A stretch of DNA of 23,489 nt from Amphimedon queenslandica (Eukaryota; Porifera; Demospongiae; Haplosclerida; Niphatidae). The notes below the pieces were generated by a model. It saw nothing but the letters and a program-made list of their open reading frames with translations. It had not been told where the DNA came from and did no database searches. Shown here piece by piece: positions 10,873 to 21,400 of this stretch; the stretch's first letter is position 1, and every line of letters starts with the position of its first letter. Location: NCBI RefSeq assembly GCF_000090795.2, contig NW_003546297.1, positions 31,238-54,726 of the forward strand, written 5' to 3'. The translations under genes and the position numbers were made by a program.

Positions 10873-11978
10873 TCAAGCTTTCTTTTGTCTGCATTTCCTC
10901 GGTATTGGTTTAGCAAGATTTTCTATTAGTGGAGATGGCTGGGCAAGCAGTGCCGCCCTAGAAACAACCCATGCCCTTGGATTGTAATCCTTCTGATAGC
11001 CAGGAACTTGCTTTGCCTGAGCTAACTTTGCTAGCCTATCAGTTGCTATGTGCTGTAGTGTAGCTTTAGATATGATCCACTGGGTTGGTTTTGATGGCTG
11101 GTGGCTCTTTGGTAATGTTTTAGGCGTCGCTAGTTCTTCCAGTCTAGCAGTAGCAGTTGCTTGCAGTGCCTTTGATGGAATGTCAGAGGTCCATTGACAC
11201 CATTCCCATTCACTCTGTGGCTTTATTGGTAGCGATGGATAGTTCTTGTGTGATGCTAGTTGACTGATTCGAGGAGATGGACAGGCTGATAGCGCCCTTT
11301 GTGAAACCTTTGTAAACAGCTATGGATGTGGAAAGAGAAAAAAATAATTTACGAGAATCAGTGAACTATACTAGAAATCATAAATTTTGTCAGTTTTGCA
11401 CTAAAATTATGTTAAAATTGCAACTTGAATGCATTCATAAAGTGTGTGTGTGTGTGAGTGAGAGCATACTGGTCTTGGTGGCTTGTATTCTGGTGGTAGT
11501 GTCTTGTGTCTTGCTAGTTCGTTTAGTCGAGGAGTGCTAGAGGTGACAAGTGCTGCTGGGTTAATGTCCCATTTTGGAGTAGGCCTATCTGGAACGTAAT
11601 ACTTGTGAGGAGTTTTAGGCCTTGATAATTCTGAAAGTCTTGGAGTTAGTGCTATGAAAATAAAGGAAACAAATTATCATAGTTAAAATAATATCATGGC
11701 AGGCATGATTGTTGATAAAAATTCATTAAATTTACCAAATTCAGTTGTTTTGGAGTAATCTTTAGGCAGTATACCACTCCTCCAGTACACAGACCTCCTA
11801 AACAATGCAATCACTCATACCATGATAAGTGTTAGTGTCCTCAGACTGACCTGTCTTCCAAGAAACCTTCTGGTATTGGCTTTGCTTTTGAAATCTGATC
11901 AATATGCCGTACTGCTTCTGCAAATAAAAAGTAATAGTACTATTATGGAAACGCTTTGTCCTTACCTTTCAGAGTCAT
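10873..11978 (-). CDS. THEG-repeat protein (SPMAP2/THEG-like), 5 coding exons
   Basis: Exons (5'->3'): 11978-11966 (13 nt), 11917-11851, 11797-11736, 11651-11470, 11319-10873; 256 residues. After an N-terminal part with RRSVYWRSG, about six copies of the THEG motif follow, each with a small-residue helix start, then [S/T]-P-R-[IL]-x-x-L-[AS]-x-x-K: PRLSELSRPK, PRLNELARHK, PRISQLASHK, ARLEELATPK, DRLAKLAQAK and PLIENLAKPI. THEG family proteins sit on sperm flagellar microtubules in mammals. It is shorter than human THEG (379) but has the repeat core. The first coding exon holds only MTLK and one base, so its start is less certain than the rest. It shares a 118-bp head-to-head promoter with the EBAG9-like gene. 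Confidence 0.85.
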
Positions 11979-12096
11979 CTCTGCATGTAAAATGGCTCAG
12001 TTTTCACTTTACTGGTCGCTAGGGAAGATCATCGTGTTGCTTGGTTGCCATGGCTACAACCGTTCACCCACGTGACTAGACAATCGTCATCACGTG
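11979..12096. promoter_or_regulatory. Bidirectional promoter, THEG-like / EBAG9-like
   Basis: The 118-bp gap between divergent start codons holds an X-box-like site at 12044-12057 and two CACGTG E-boxes at 12069-12074 and 12091-12096, the second abutting the EBAG9-like ATG. No TATA box is obvious. Confidence 0.6.
12044..12057 (-). promoter_or_regulatory. Candidate RFX X-box for the THEG-like gene
   Basis: Read on the minus strand, the gene's own strand, the site is GTAGCCATGGCAAC, a full match to GTHNYYATRRNAAC and close to a perfect palindrome. It lies 66-79 bp upstream of the THEG-like start codon. Confidence 0.6.
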
Positions 12097-13399
12097 ATGC
12101 TCAGAATTATAGGTAACCTGTTAATGCTTTTGTGGATATGGTTGGTGAAAGGGGCTCGATTTATTTGCGGGAGAAAAGATGAAAGAGGCAAGAATATTGT
12201 AGGGGAAAGAGAAAAACCTGTAGAAACTGAGAAACAATGGACGGTATTGAAATAATGCCAATGAAGCCATTTAATTACTAGCCCCTCCCACTTTAGACTG
12301 ATTGGGATGGGTGGGAGGGAGTAAAAGTGGAAGAGGGACCAGTTCCTCCTTCACCTCAGGCCACACCCCAAGATGAAGAGATTCCTGATCTGTTCCGTGA
12401 CATGGAACCAAATTTTCAAAAACCGAAAAAAGTGAGGACGGTGGTGGTAGGAGTATAATTATATCTAATTGTTATATCAATCTGATCAAATTTGAATTTT
12501 TTTTTCAAATTTTAAAGTTGATCCAAAATCGGGCCAAAGACCTACATTAGTGTTAGACTATAAGTAACATTATGCCAAAATTGGTAATTGCGATTAAAAT
12601 TCAATATTTTCATAGCTCAATTACACCTGATTGGTTGTCCTAATGAATATACTCAATTATTGGATGTCCATTGTCTTGATATTACATTCATATACGTGTT
12701 CTTATGAATCCCATAAATGCATGCTTAATTGCTACACCTTCATTTCCTAATAACTGAGACATTGAAATTGAAAGGACAGAAAGATATACAGTAACTCCTT
12801 TCTCTCCCATGCTTCAACTGGTACTTGTACTATATAACCAAAACTAGAAACAAAAATAATAGCATTATCCTTAGACAAACTGTAAATTTTAATGGCAAGA
12901 GGCTTAATTGAAATTGCTAGCAGTACTTTCCCATCTGTTGGGTCATAACGTGTTTTATCAAGAGTATGGTTTTATTTTGTATAAAGTATTGCCATGTTTA
13001 TAATTTTTAAGTCACAATGTTTACCCTCTTGCTGGATGTGTGTATTTATCAATAATTCTGTACATCCTCTTATCCATAGATTAGGATTAAGAAGCAAAGG
13101 AGAGATTTTGAAGAGGCTACTCCAAACCTCAAACAGTTTGCCTTTGATCCAGCCTTTCAAACAGTAAGTATTAAAGAGTCCCTTTTTAAAGAATAATAAC
13201 AATGGTGAATGCCATTGTTTTCTTATAATCTCCTATATGTTTATGTATACATCTACTTTTTTGGTGTTGCAAAGACCATGCAATGCTATTTTAAGAAATA
13301 ATGCAAATATTTTGTCTAACATATGGACTAGGCTCAGATATAAAGAATAATAACATCCACACACACACACACACACACACACTCTCTCTCTCTCTCTCC

Positions 13400-13459
<60 letters not shown>

Positions 13460-13790
13460 CCCCCTCCCCCTCTCTCTCCCCCTCCCCTCCCCCTCCCCTC
13501 CCCTCTCCCCCTCCCCTCCCCCTCTCTCTCCCCCTCCCCTTCCCCTCCCCCCCCCTCTCTCTCTCTCTCTCCAGGCAACCTCTGAACTATTAGACTGGCC
13601 TGATGAAGAACAAGATGAGAGAGGGGGAGAGAATGGATGGGAGGGAGACGACCTTCCGGAACTGCTACGTCAGTCAAGACAGAGCATGAGGAAACAAAGA
13701 CAAGAGGCCATTGAGGCACAGAGACAGCAAAGGGAAAGACTAACCAATGCACCGCCATCTTCAATGTTAGGAGCTACTAAAATCACATGA
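12097..13790 (+). CDS. EBAG9: EBAG9/RCAS1-like Golgi membrane protein, 4 exons
   Basis: Exons: 12097-12243, 12297-12431, 13080-13163, 13575-13790; 193 residues (human 213). The protein begins with a hydrophobic anchor (about residues 4-24, IIGNLLMLLWIWLVKGARFIC), followed by a basic stretch. A Trp-rich acidic motif (KQWT-TDWDGWEGVKVEEG) spans the first splice junction and matches the human EEWTSWDEDA region. Next come DLFRDMEPNFQKPKKIRIKKQ, an LLDWPDEEQDERGGENGWE segment and a C-terminal coiled coil rich in Arg and Gln. EBAG9 is a Golgi-resident modulator of vesicle traffic and secretion in mammals. Intron 2 (648 bp) and intron 3 (411 bp) are large for this window. A poly(A)-like ATTAAA is at 13820-13825. 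Confidence 0.88.
12432..13079. other. EBAG9-like intron 2, non-coding, with decayed repeat
   Basis: No exon-like reading frame is visible. Its first part (about 12481-12545) is a decayed copy of the palindromic repeat unit (blocks gatcaaatttgaatttttt, aaagttgatcc, gggccaaagac), and a later 'tcatatacgtgttcttatg' (near 12690) resembles another block of the same unit. Confidence 0.6.
13358..13572. repeat. (CA)n followed by 191-nt pure-pyrimidine tract
   Basis: CA repeats (13358-13382) run into an unbroken pyrimidine stretch at 13382-13572 of CT and CCCCT units, ending directly in the CAG acceptor of EBAG9-like exon 4. The complementary strand is pure purine, so the segment could form intramolecular triplex DNA. 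Open frames across it on either strand are low-complexity artefacts. Confidence 0.92.
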
Positions 13791-13819
13791 TAATAATAAT
13801 TAATAATCATTACTACATT

Positions 13820-13825
13820 ATTAAA
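13820..13825 (+). terminator. Candidate poly(A) signal of the EBAG9-like gene
   Basis: ATTAAA lies 30 nt after the EBAG9-like stop and inside the 59-bp gap before the end of the convergent eEF1B-delta gene, so the EBAG9-like mRNA would end within or overlap that gene's last exon. Confidence 0.4.
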
Positions 13826-13849
13826 GTCACAATTGGGAGAGGGAGTAGA

Positions 13850-15249
13850 TTAGAGTTTATTAAAAGCAGCAATATCAACACTTTGAACCTAGTGAGAGAA
13901 ATAGGAGAGAGAGGGAAGGAGTAAGAATGAGGACACCATTGTCTTACTAAATCCTCAAATTTGGTGATTTCTTCTTCAAGGAAATCCGTTCCAATTTTAT
14001 CATCTTCAACTACACAGTTTATTTGAAGCTTTAAAACACCATAAGCCACTGGGACCAGTTTAGCTATGAGAAGATGAAGATAAAGCAAGAGAGAGATTGG
14101 AGTACAGCTCTTACATGCTTTCCATTGGAGCCCATCAGCTTCAATACTACGTACACAACGCTCAAGCTCCTTCATATCTACCAGTAATTAAACACACACG
14201 ATGCCATATGACACATCTACAACCAGACTTACCTGTTTCATCATCCCACTATAAGAAAAGAATCATAAAATATTTATAGAATGAAATTTTTAAAACTCAC
14301 CGGCTTAACTTCTAGGATAATGCTTGACTTTGCAATAATCTGTGGCTCTGTTATTAAATATTATGAATTGGTTGTTAAAGGTGCATGTATCACTGTACTT
14401 TTCTCTTTCTTTGCTTTGTAGGCTGCCAGAGCCTCTTCCTTACGCTTCTCAGCAGCTGCTATTTCTTCCTCCTAAAGATGTAATATTTTTAATGATTCCT
14501 ACAAGTACATGTACATGTAACTAACATCGTCTGAGCCAAAAAGATCAAAATCATCATCGTCGTCATCTTTGGCCTCTTTTGTAGTAATTACTTCTTCCTT
14601 CTTGGGCTATTTGTAATAAATGAATAATAATAATTAACAAATTAATTCAATAAGAAATTAAGAACCACATCCATTTTGTTGTATGAGGACATGAATTTTG
14701 GTTATTCTAATAGTTTTATCTCTTACCTCTGGTGCCACGCCAATTGCTTTTTCCAATTTCGCCACTCCTTAAAAAATCAATATCACAGTAATAAAAAATA
14801 ATTACAAAATTCCACCACATACTTTCCGCTAAAGTTTTATTTTCTGCTTCCAATTTCGCCACTCGTGCTTCCAAATTTTGACTTCCGGGTTTTGCCGACT
14901 GTAGTAAAAACTCTTAATAACATTATTAATTAAAGTGTCGTATCATACTTCGCTTTGAGGAACTTTCTTGAGACTCTGCTCAATCCTCGACTTTGTTTCG
15001 TTGATGAAATCACGAATCTCCGAGCCACCAGAACTTAGATCAATGCTGATTGCTTTACCCTTTACAAAGAGAGTGGGTGTTTTGTGGTGAAGGACAATGA
15101 ATGAATGGGGGTGATAATTACTGAGTGAGTTGATGTACCTCGACTTTAAGTCCAGAGTGACTGCTTGCAGTATATTCTTCTGCTCTAGCTTCAGCCTGTT
15201 CGTATTTCTGTCTTTCGAGCCAAGTCCCAGGATCAAGAGAATAAGCCAT
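13850..15249 (-). CDS. EEF1D: Translation elongation factor eEF1B delta subunit, 11 exons
   Basis: Exons (5'->3'): 15249-15139, 15059-14949, 14898-14823, 14767-14727, 14606-14526, 14471-14399, 14347-14301, 14248-14233 (16 nt), 14177-14115, 14063-13948, 13888-13850; 257 residues (human delta isoform 281). It is the GDP/GTP exchange factor subunit that recharges eEF1A in translation. Visible: N-terminal [22 protein letters not shown]; a leucine-zipper segment [26 protein letters not shown] (84-109), which marks delta rather than the beta subunit with its GST-like N-terminus; the acidic [14 protein letters not shown] block (127-140); and the EF1-GNE exchange domain from [17 protein letters not shown] to [34 protein letters not shown] and the terminal [12 protein letters not shown]. 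Head-to-head with the ASAP gene, tail-to-tail with the EBAG9-like gene. Confidence 0.95.
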
Positions 15250-15443
15250 TTCTAATGCCCTTTCTTTATGAGACTACACGTGGGTTTAGAGTTTATTTAA
15301 CTGTTTTCAATAACTATTGATTACTTAATTAACTAGTAGCCTAATTTAATTTTTTCCGATTTTTCAGAATCAGTCAATCAGATCTCAGAGAGGAGAGACT
15401 GCTCTGTTTCCCCCTCTCCCTCCTTCCCTCCATATCCTTTGCC
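15250..15443. promoter_or_regulatory. Bidirectional promoter, eEF1B-delta / ASAP
   Basis: The 194-bp gap between divergent start codons contains a CACGTG E-box at 15277-15282 close to the elongation-factor start, and a CT-rich stretch (15410-15435) just before the ASAP ATG that resembles an initiator or 5' UTR pyrimidine tract. Part must be 5' UTR of both genes. Confidence 0.55.
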
Positions 15444-18400
15444 ATGGCTCTCAATATTGGCCCTGACTCTAAGGTGACCTTATGCTTGGACGCTTTCATT
15501 CGCTCTGTGGACGATGACTTCTCTGCCCCGAACCAGTCCCAATTTCAATCGAGCATGCCCAAGATTAAGAGAGAAATACAATCTCTGGAAGAAGTGAGAG
15601 AGAGAGTGGAGAGGAGAGAGAACACTGAGTGGTGGATTGAGGGTAGAAAGAAAGTGTAGGGAGAGAATACTCAATTATTAGTCTTCATTTCCCTGCCCCC
15701 AGTGTCTCTCCAGTGACAAGAGCTATGTCAGAAAGCTGACAAATACACTAAAAGAGGTCATTAGGACAGGAGAAAGTAAGAGACTCTCATAACGTATCCT
15801 ATCATTGTCATGAAACTACTTTCAGTCTCTCCCTCATTATTGTTTATTTTATGTTTTTGTTTACGTATTGTCTCTTATCCTCTCTCTCTCTCTCTCTCTT
15901 TAGTCCATGGCTCAGCTGTCACTGCTTTTGCAGATGATCTGGTCAAGTTTGGAACAGCAACATCAGCCACAGAACCAGAGATAGGTAAAGAAATAGAGTA
16001 AGAGTGAGAGAGAGAGGGGGGGAGAGTTAGTGAGAAAGAGAGAGGAGAATGTTTTGGCAATTAGTCTGAGATGCATGTTCCAGTGTGACAGCTGTATACT
16101 GTTAGTCCACAATGGTTTGTCTTTTCATATTATCAACACTCTCTATTATTGCAATTCCTCCTGTACTGCAAACCGTCTGTTTATATCTTGTAATGCTCTC
16201 CTCCTTATCTCTCTGTCTCTCTTGATTTATACACTCTTCTCATGAATCATGGTTTCCATCCACTTGTATAAAGATATTCATTATTTTGATTCCATGTCTA
16301 TGTTTGTAGGTAATGCCTTTGTCAAATTTGGAATGCTCTTCAATGTAAGTCATGCAGTCTGTCCCTTACTCTCTTCCTCTCTTTCTTTACATGTACATGC
16401 ACATGTACCTCTCTCTCTCACTCTCTCTCTCTCTCACACACACTCTCTCACACACTCTCTCTCCCTCCCTCCCTCCCTTCCTCCCCCCCCCTCTCTCTCT
16501 CTCTTTCTCTCTCTCTCCTCTCTATTTATATTAAATATTTGCTATGTAACATGTACATGTATACTTTCTGTATCTTATCTATTAGCAAATGGCATCTCTC
16601 CTTGGAAACCTGGTAAGTTATTCTTAAATGATTGTAGACTCAATAATGTCATATCTCTTCCACTTCTTTCTTCCTTTCTCTCTCTCTCTCTCAACCACAA
16701 GATGTCTTCCACTAAAAGCATGCTCTTCTATTCACTCAATCTTCTCTTTGAGAGCGAACTGAAAGGCGTAAGTAGCATCAGTTCACAGCTAGCCACACCC
16801 ATTGACTCCACCCACAGGCAAAATACAAGAGCAACATTAACAACTTGCATAGCCAGTACGAGACGTCAAGAAACCAAACGGAAAAAGAAGAAAAGAGAGT
16901 CTTGCAACAACTGGGACTCAATCCTCAGGACAAAGTGTTCTCTGCTGAGGAGGTACTGAGTACATGTACATGTATGTACATGTACACATATGTACATGTA
17001 CATGTGTACATGTACATGCATGCAGAAATTTACCGTACATTTATAAATTTATTGTTTCATTAATGGATGAGCTACCTCATGTACACTGCATCAGTCTGCA
17101 TGTATAGTGACTTACAATTATTTTTGATTTTGTCACAGACAACATTTTCAGTCTACATTTTCAGTCTACATGTACATTGTAGTAACATGTACATATACAT
17201 TTGCCTTCTCGTTATTTTTTTACTTATTGTTTTTGTTTCACTATTCCATCACTGTACAATAGTTAGCTGGGAAGCTTGTCCCCGATAGAAGAAAGTTTCA
17301 ACTAGGAGTCTGTGATGTAAGAAAGGATGTTATATTTATTTTAACACTTGAAAAACTTCTTTCTCCTCCTCTTTTAGTATTTATTGAAGGTTTTGGATGT
17401 GAGGAATAAACGTGGTATTGATTTTGCTGATCATTTGGTTGGCTATTATCAAAGTGCTCAAGAGAGGTGAGCATTAATATCCATACATGATAATTGAATC
17501 ACATCCTTCTCTCCTCCTCCCTCTTTCTCTCTCTCTTCCTCCATCTTTTTCTATCTTCCCTCTCTCTTTCCTCCCTCCGTCTCTTTTTTAGTTATTTCAA
17601 AGATGGTAGCAAGTTATTGCTTGCAATGGAGCAATGGGAAACTAAGTTAACATCCCAATTATCTGAGGTATGTTTGTAGAGCTATACTCTTTCCTCCAAT
17701 TCTCTTAACTGCTTTTATGATCATCCTTCCCTACCCCTTGTCCCTAAATGGTCCGTTGCACTGTAATTATGTACTTGTGTTGTAGATGTACTAGAACATA
17801 AGCTCACGCTCTCACTAATGAGCTAGTACTGCAGTAATTACTGCTAGTATACTTCGGTATACTCCAGTATATTTTAGTATATTGAGTGTTGGCAATTTCC
17901 ACAAGGGAATAGTGTGACTTGTGTTAGTGTAAATACTGATGTGTAATTATTACAACACTTGCTTTATTAGTCTCTCCTGGTACTATAATCCTATCCACTA
18001 TCATAATATCCTTGGGCTCTAATGATGTCTGCAATGCTAAAGAATGATAGTCAAATCTAATAATGTAAAACAAAGAGGAGGAGGGGGAGAGAGAGGGGGA
18101 GATGATTGGAGTGCTTTCGTCTTGACGGCCTTTCATTCAAGCTGATTAATCTTTGGCATTGATCAATATACACATTCACGTACATGTACACATGTTTATC
18201 TGTTAGTGATTATTTCTTCCTTTCATGTCTTTCATGTACAAATGTACATGTACTCTCTTTTCCTGTCCCTCTTTCTCCTTCTCTCTTTTGTCTAAATTCT
18301 CTTTCCCTCCCTCCCTCCAGATTCGTTCTAAAAATGACAAAGAGAAGAAGCGGCTCATGGCAGTCAAGGAAAAGATTCGAAAGGATCTCGGCATTGACCC

Positions 18401-21400
18401 CAGCAGTGCAGGCATCACTCAAGTAGACCCAGCGGCCATCACAGGACAGACGGAGAAGTCCGGGTACCTTGCTAAGAAACCTGAGAATGTATTAAGACTG
18501 ACGAGGAGGCAGTGGCCTAAGAGATACTGCACTGTATCAAAGAATGGATTCACAATGGCACACAGTCATGTGAGTGCATACATATACACCATTGCAGCTA
18601 GTGTACATAATGTACATTTATATGGTACATGTACGCAATGTACATGTATACATGTAAATGTATTTGGCACCAAAAAATTTATGTTTGTTAGTATACTATT
18701 CATAATTTGCATATGTATGTACATGTAGTCATGTGCATGTTTACGTTGATAATTATTTTACATTTACATGTACTAAATGATGGATTGTATATATATTTTT
18801 TATTTTGTGATTTATTTGTACGTTTAGACTCACGCCCCTCATGTTAGGATACCAGTGATGCTGTTTCAGTTTAAGGATCCAGGAGAGGTTGATGGAAGAA
18901 AGTACTGCTTTAAACTTCAAGCACGTATGTTGCATTTAAACACATGCATGTACATGTACATGTCTTTTTCCTATTTTGATGACCTGGATGTACAATGTAT
19001 TGTCAAGGTTTCCTACAGGATAGTGCTCATGCAGCTTCTTGTCAGTCAATTGTCACGTTGCTCAAAAATTGGACGAAATATAGCACCATGTATATGTAGT
19101 ACAGGGTATTTTGACAAAAATGACTAGGAGAGAATTCTTCATTTTTATAATTTTTTCTGATGCAAATACATGTCCTTATGTTGTATATCAAGTTTGAGCC
19201 AATTCCGATCAAATTTGGATTTTTTACGAATTTTTAAAGGTTGCTCCAAAATCTGGCTGACGACCCTGTACTATAGTACAGGGTCGTCGACCAAATTTTA
19301 TGAAAAATGACTAGGAGAGAATTCTTCATTTTTATAATATTTTCTGATACATATACATGTCCTTATGTTGTATATCAAGTTTGAGCTCATTCCGATCAAA
19401 TTTGGATTTTTTACGAATTTTTAAAGTTGCTCCAAAAGCCACGTACTGTATTGCATACATGTATTGTAGTGCTAGTCATCTCATGAAGCATCCTCTTTAA
19501 AAGTTCACTTAACATGCTTTGTGAGAAACCTCGTGTACAGTCCTATACATGTACTTTCTAAGATTATTTTCTCCCATACACTACATGTATTATTACAGTA
19601 CATGTACATGTACATGTTTACATGTATATGAATTATGCCTCTTACTCTATTTTCATTTGTTATTGTTTATGTTATTCTTATAAAAATATATGCGAACTGG
19701 AATGTTTGCATGTCTATAATGTACATGTACATGTACACCGTGCCTTGTATCCAATATATACATGTACATCTGCCCAGTACAATCCTATAGTTTGAAGGTG
19801 TACATAATGCTATGCAGTAATGACGTTTAGTTTATCTTTCATTATTACTGGGTTTTTAATTATTATTGTTATTGTTGTTATTACCATATTATTATTATTA
19901 TGTGCGATGTACCTATACAGTAGTTCTCTATTTTTGTGGTATAGTGTATCATTTTGTTTTTTCTTTCTGTCCTTATTTCTCCCTCTCATCCTTTACAGAA
20001 ACCAGGGTATACTCATTTGATGCTGAAACAGAAGCGGAACTAGAGTCGTAAGTTATAAACCACCCCGCCCCTCACTTTATAACCACACCCCTTTCAAGAT
20101 GGCGGCAAGTAATGACAAACTGTCAGCTGGAGTTATTTGGAGGTGACACAATCACACCCACCAAAGCAGACAATAGATCACTATCCCCACCCACCACTGC
20201 TACCGATACCAGACAACTTGTGAAGAGAATAATATCAAAAATACAGTTCCTGCCAGGTAAATTGTCATATGATTGTACATATACCACATGTACATGTAAG
20301 GTTGAAAAATTAAGCATGTTCCTTTATGTAAATTTATCAGTGATTGAATATATATTGCACCACCAATGAGAGCTTTATTATTTGAAATATTTATCTTGTA
20401 CATGTACATGTACAAGTACAAGTACATGTACAAGTACAAGTACATGTACAAGTACATGTAGATGTATTTTACTTACTTCCCATTAGGTAATGTATATCTA
20501 CATGTACATACATGTACTTACATTTTACTTACTTCCCATCAGGTAATGATAGATGCTGTGAGTGCAATGCCCCTGATCCTGAGTGGCTATCGGTCAATCT
20601 TGGTCTACTGATATGCATTCATTGCTCCGGGCGGCACAGGGAACTGGGTGTCCAGTATTCACGCATTCGATCACTTAAATTGGATGCTCTGAAAACATCC
20701 GAACTACTAGTGAGCCCTCTAATGGTTACATGTGTGTACAGTAGTGTTGTTGTATCCATTTTAAGAAATTGTATGTACATGTACATGTGCATGTACTGTA
20801 TGTATGTATTTTTTAGATAGCACGAGTGATGGGTAATTCAGTGCTCAATGAAGTAATGGAGGCTAATCTAACTGATCCTAAACCATCACCTGATTCTGAC
20901 ATGTAAGGAGAGATTTTTAGCAAAACTCAAGAGTTGCAAGAAGCGACAAATTAATTTTGTAATTTTTTTTAGTGAAACACGACGTCACTTTATTGTTGAG
21001 AAGTACACTAATAGAAAGTACATAGAGCACCAGGTGGACCCTTCAGTATTGAGCCAGGAGCTACTGGAAGCAATTGAGCTAAGAGATATCAAGCATCTCC
21101 TTCAGGTTAGCAAAGTTTACATTAATTTTGTATGCATTTATACATGTAGTCATGTACATGTACTTGTACATTCTAGGTCTATGCTGAAGGTGCTGATTTA
21201 AAGTCAATGTTAATTTGTGGTCGATCAGCGATTCACTTAGCCATTGAGCAAGAAGATCTCACTTCGCTTCATATGGTTGACTTCATTCTCGGTAACAGTA
21301 GAACTGAGAATGTCCCTGATGAAGAGGAGGGGAACACTCCATTACACATTGCAACACTGACTGATAACCCACAGTGTATTAAACTGCTACTGAACCACAA

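Noticed and set aside
13291..13764. 157-codon minus-strand open frame full of Arg/Glu/Gly repeats
   Set aside because: It is the complement of the CT tract and of EBAG9-like exon 4; the low-complexity code and the convincing plus-strand gene explain it.
16249..16959. 236-codon plus-strand open frame
   Set aside because: It runs through ASAP introns and CT repeats and is in the wrong frame for exon 7, whose correct frame gives the BAR-domain sequence.
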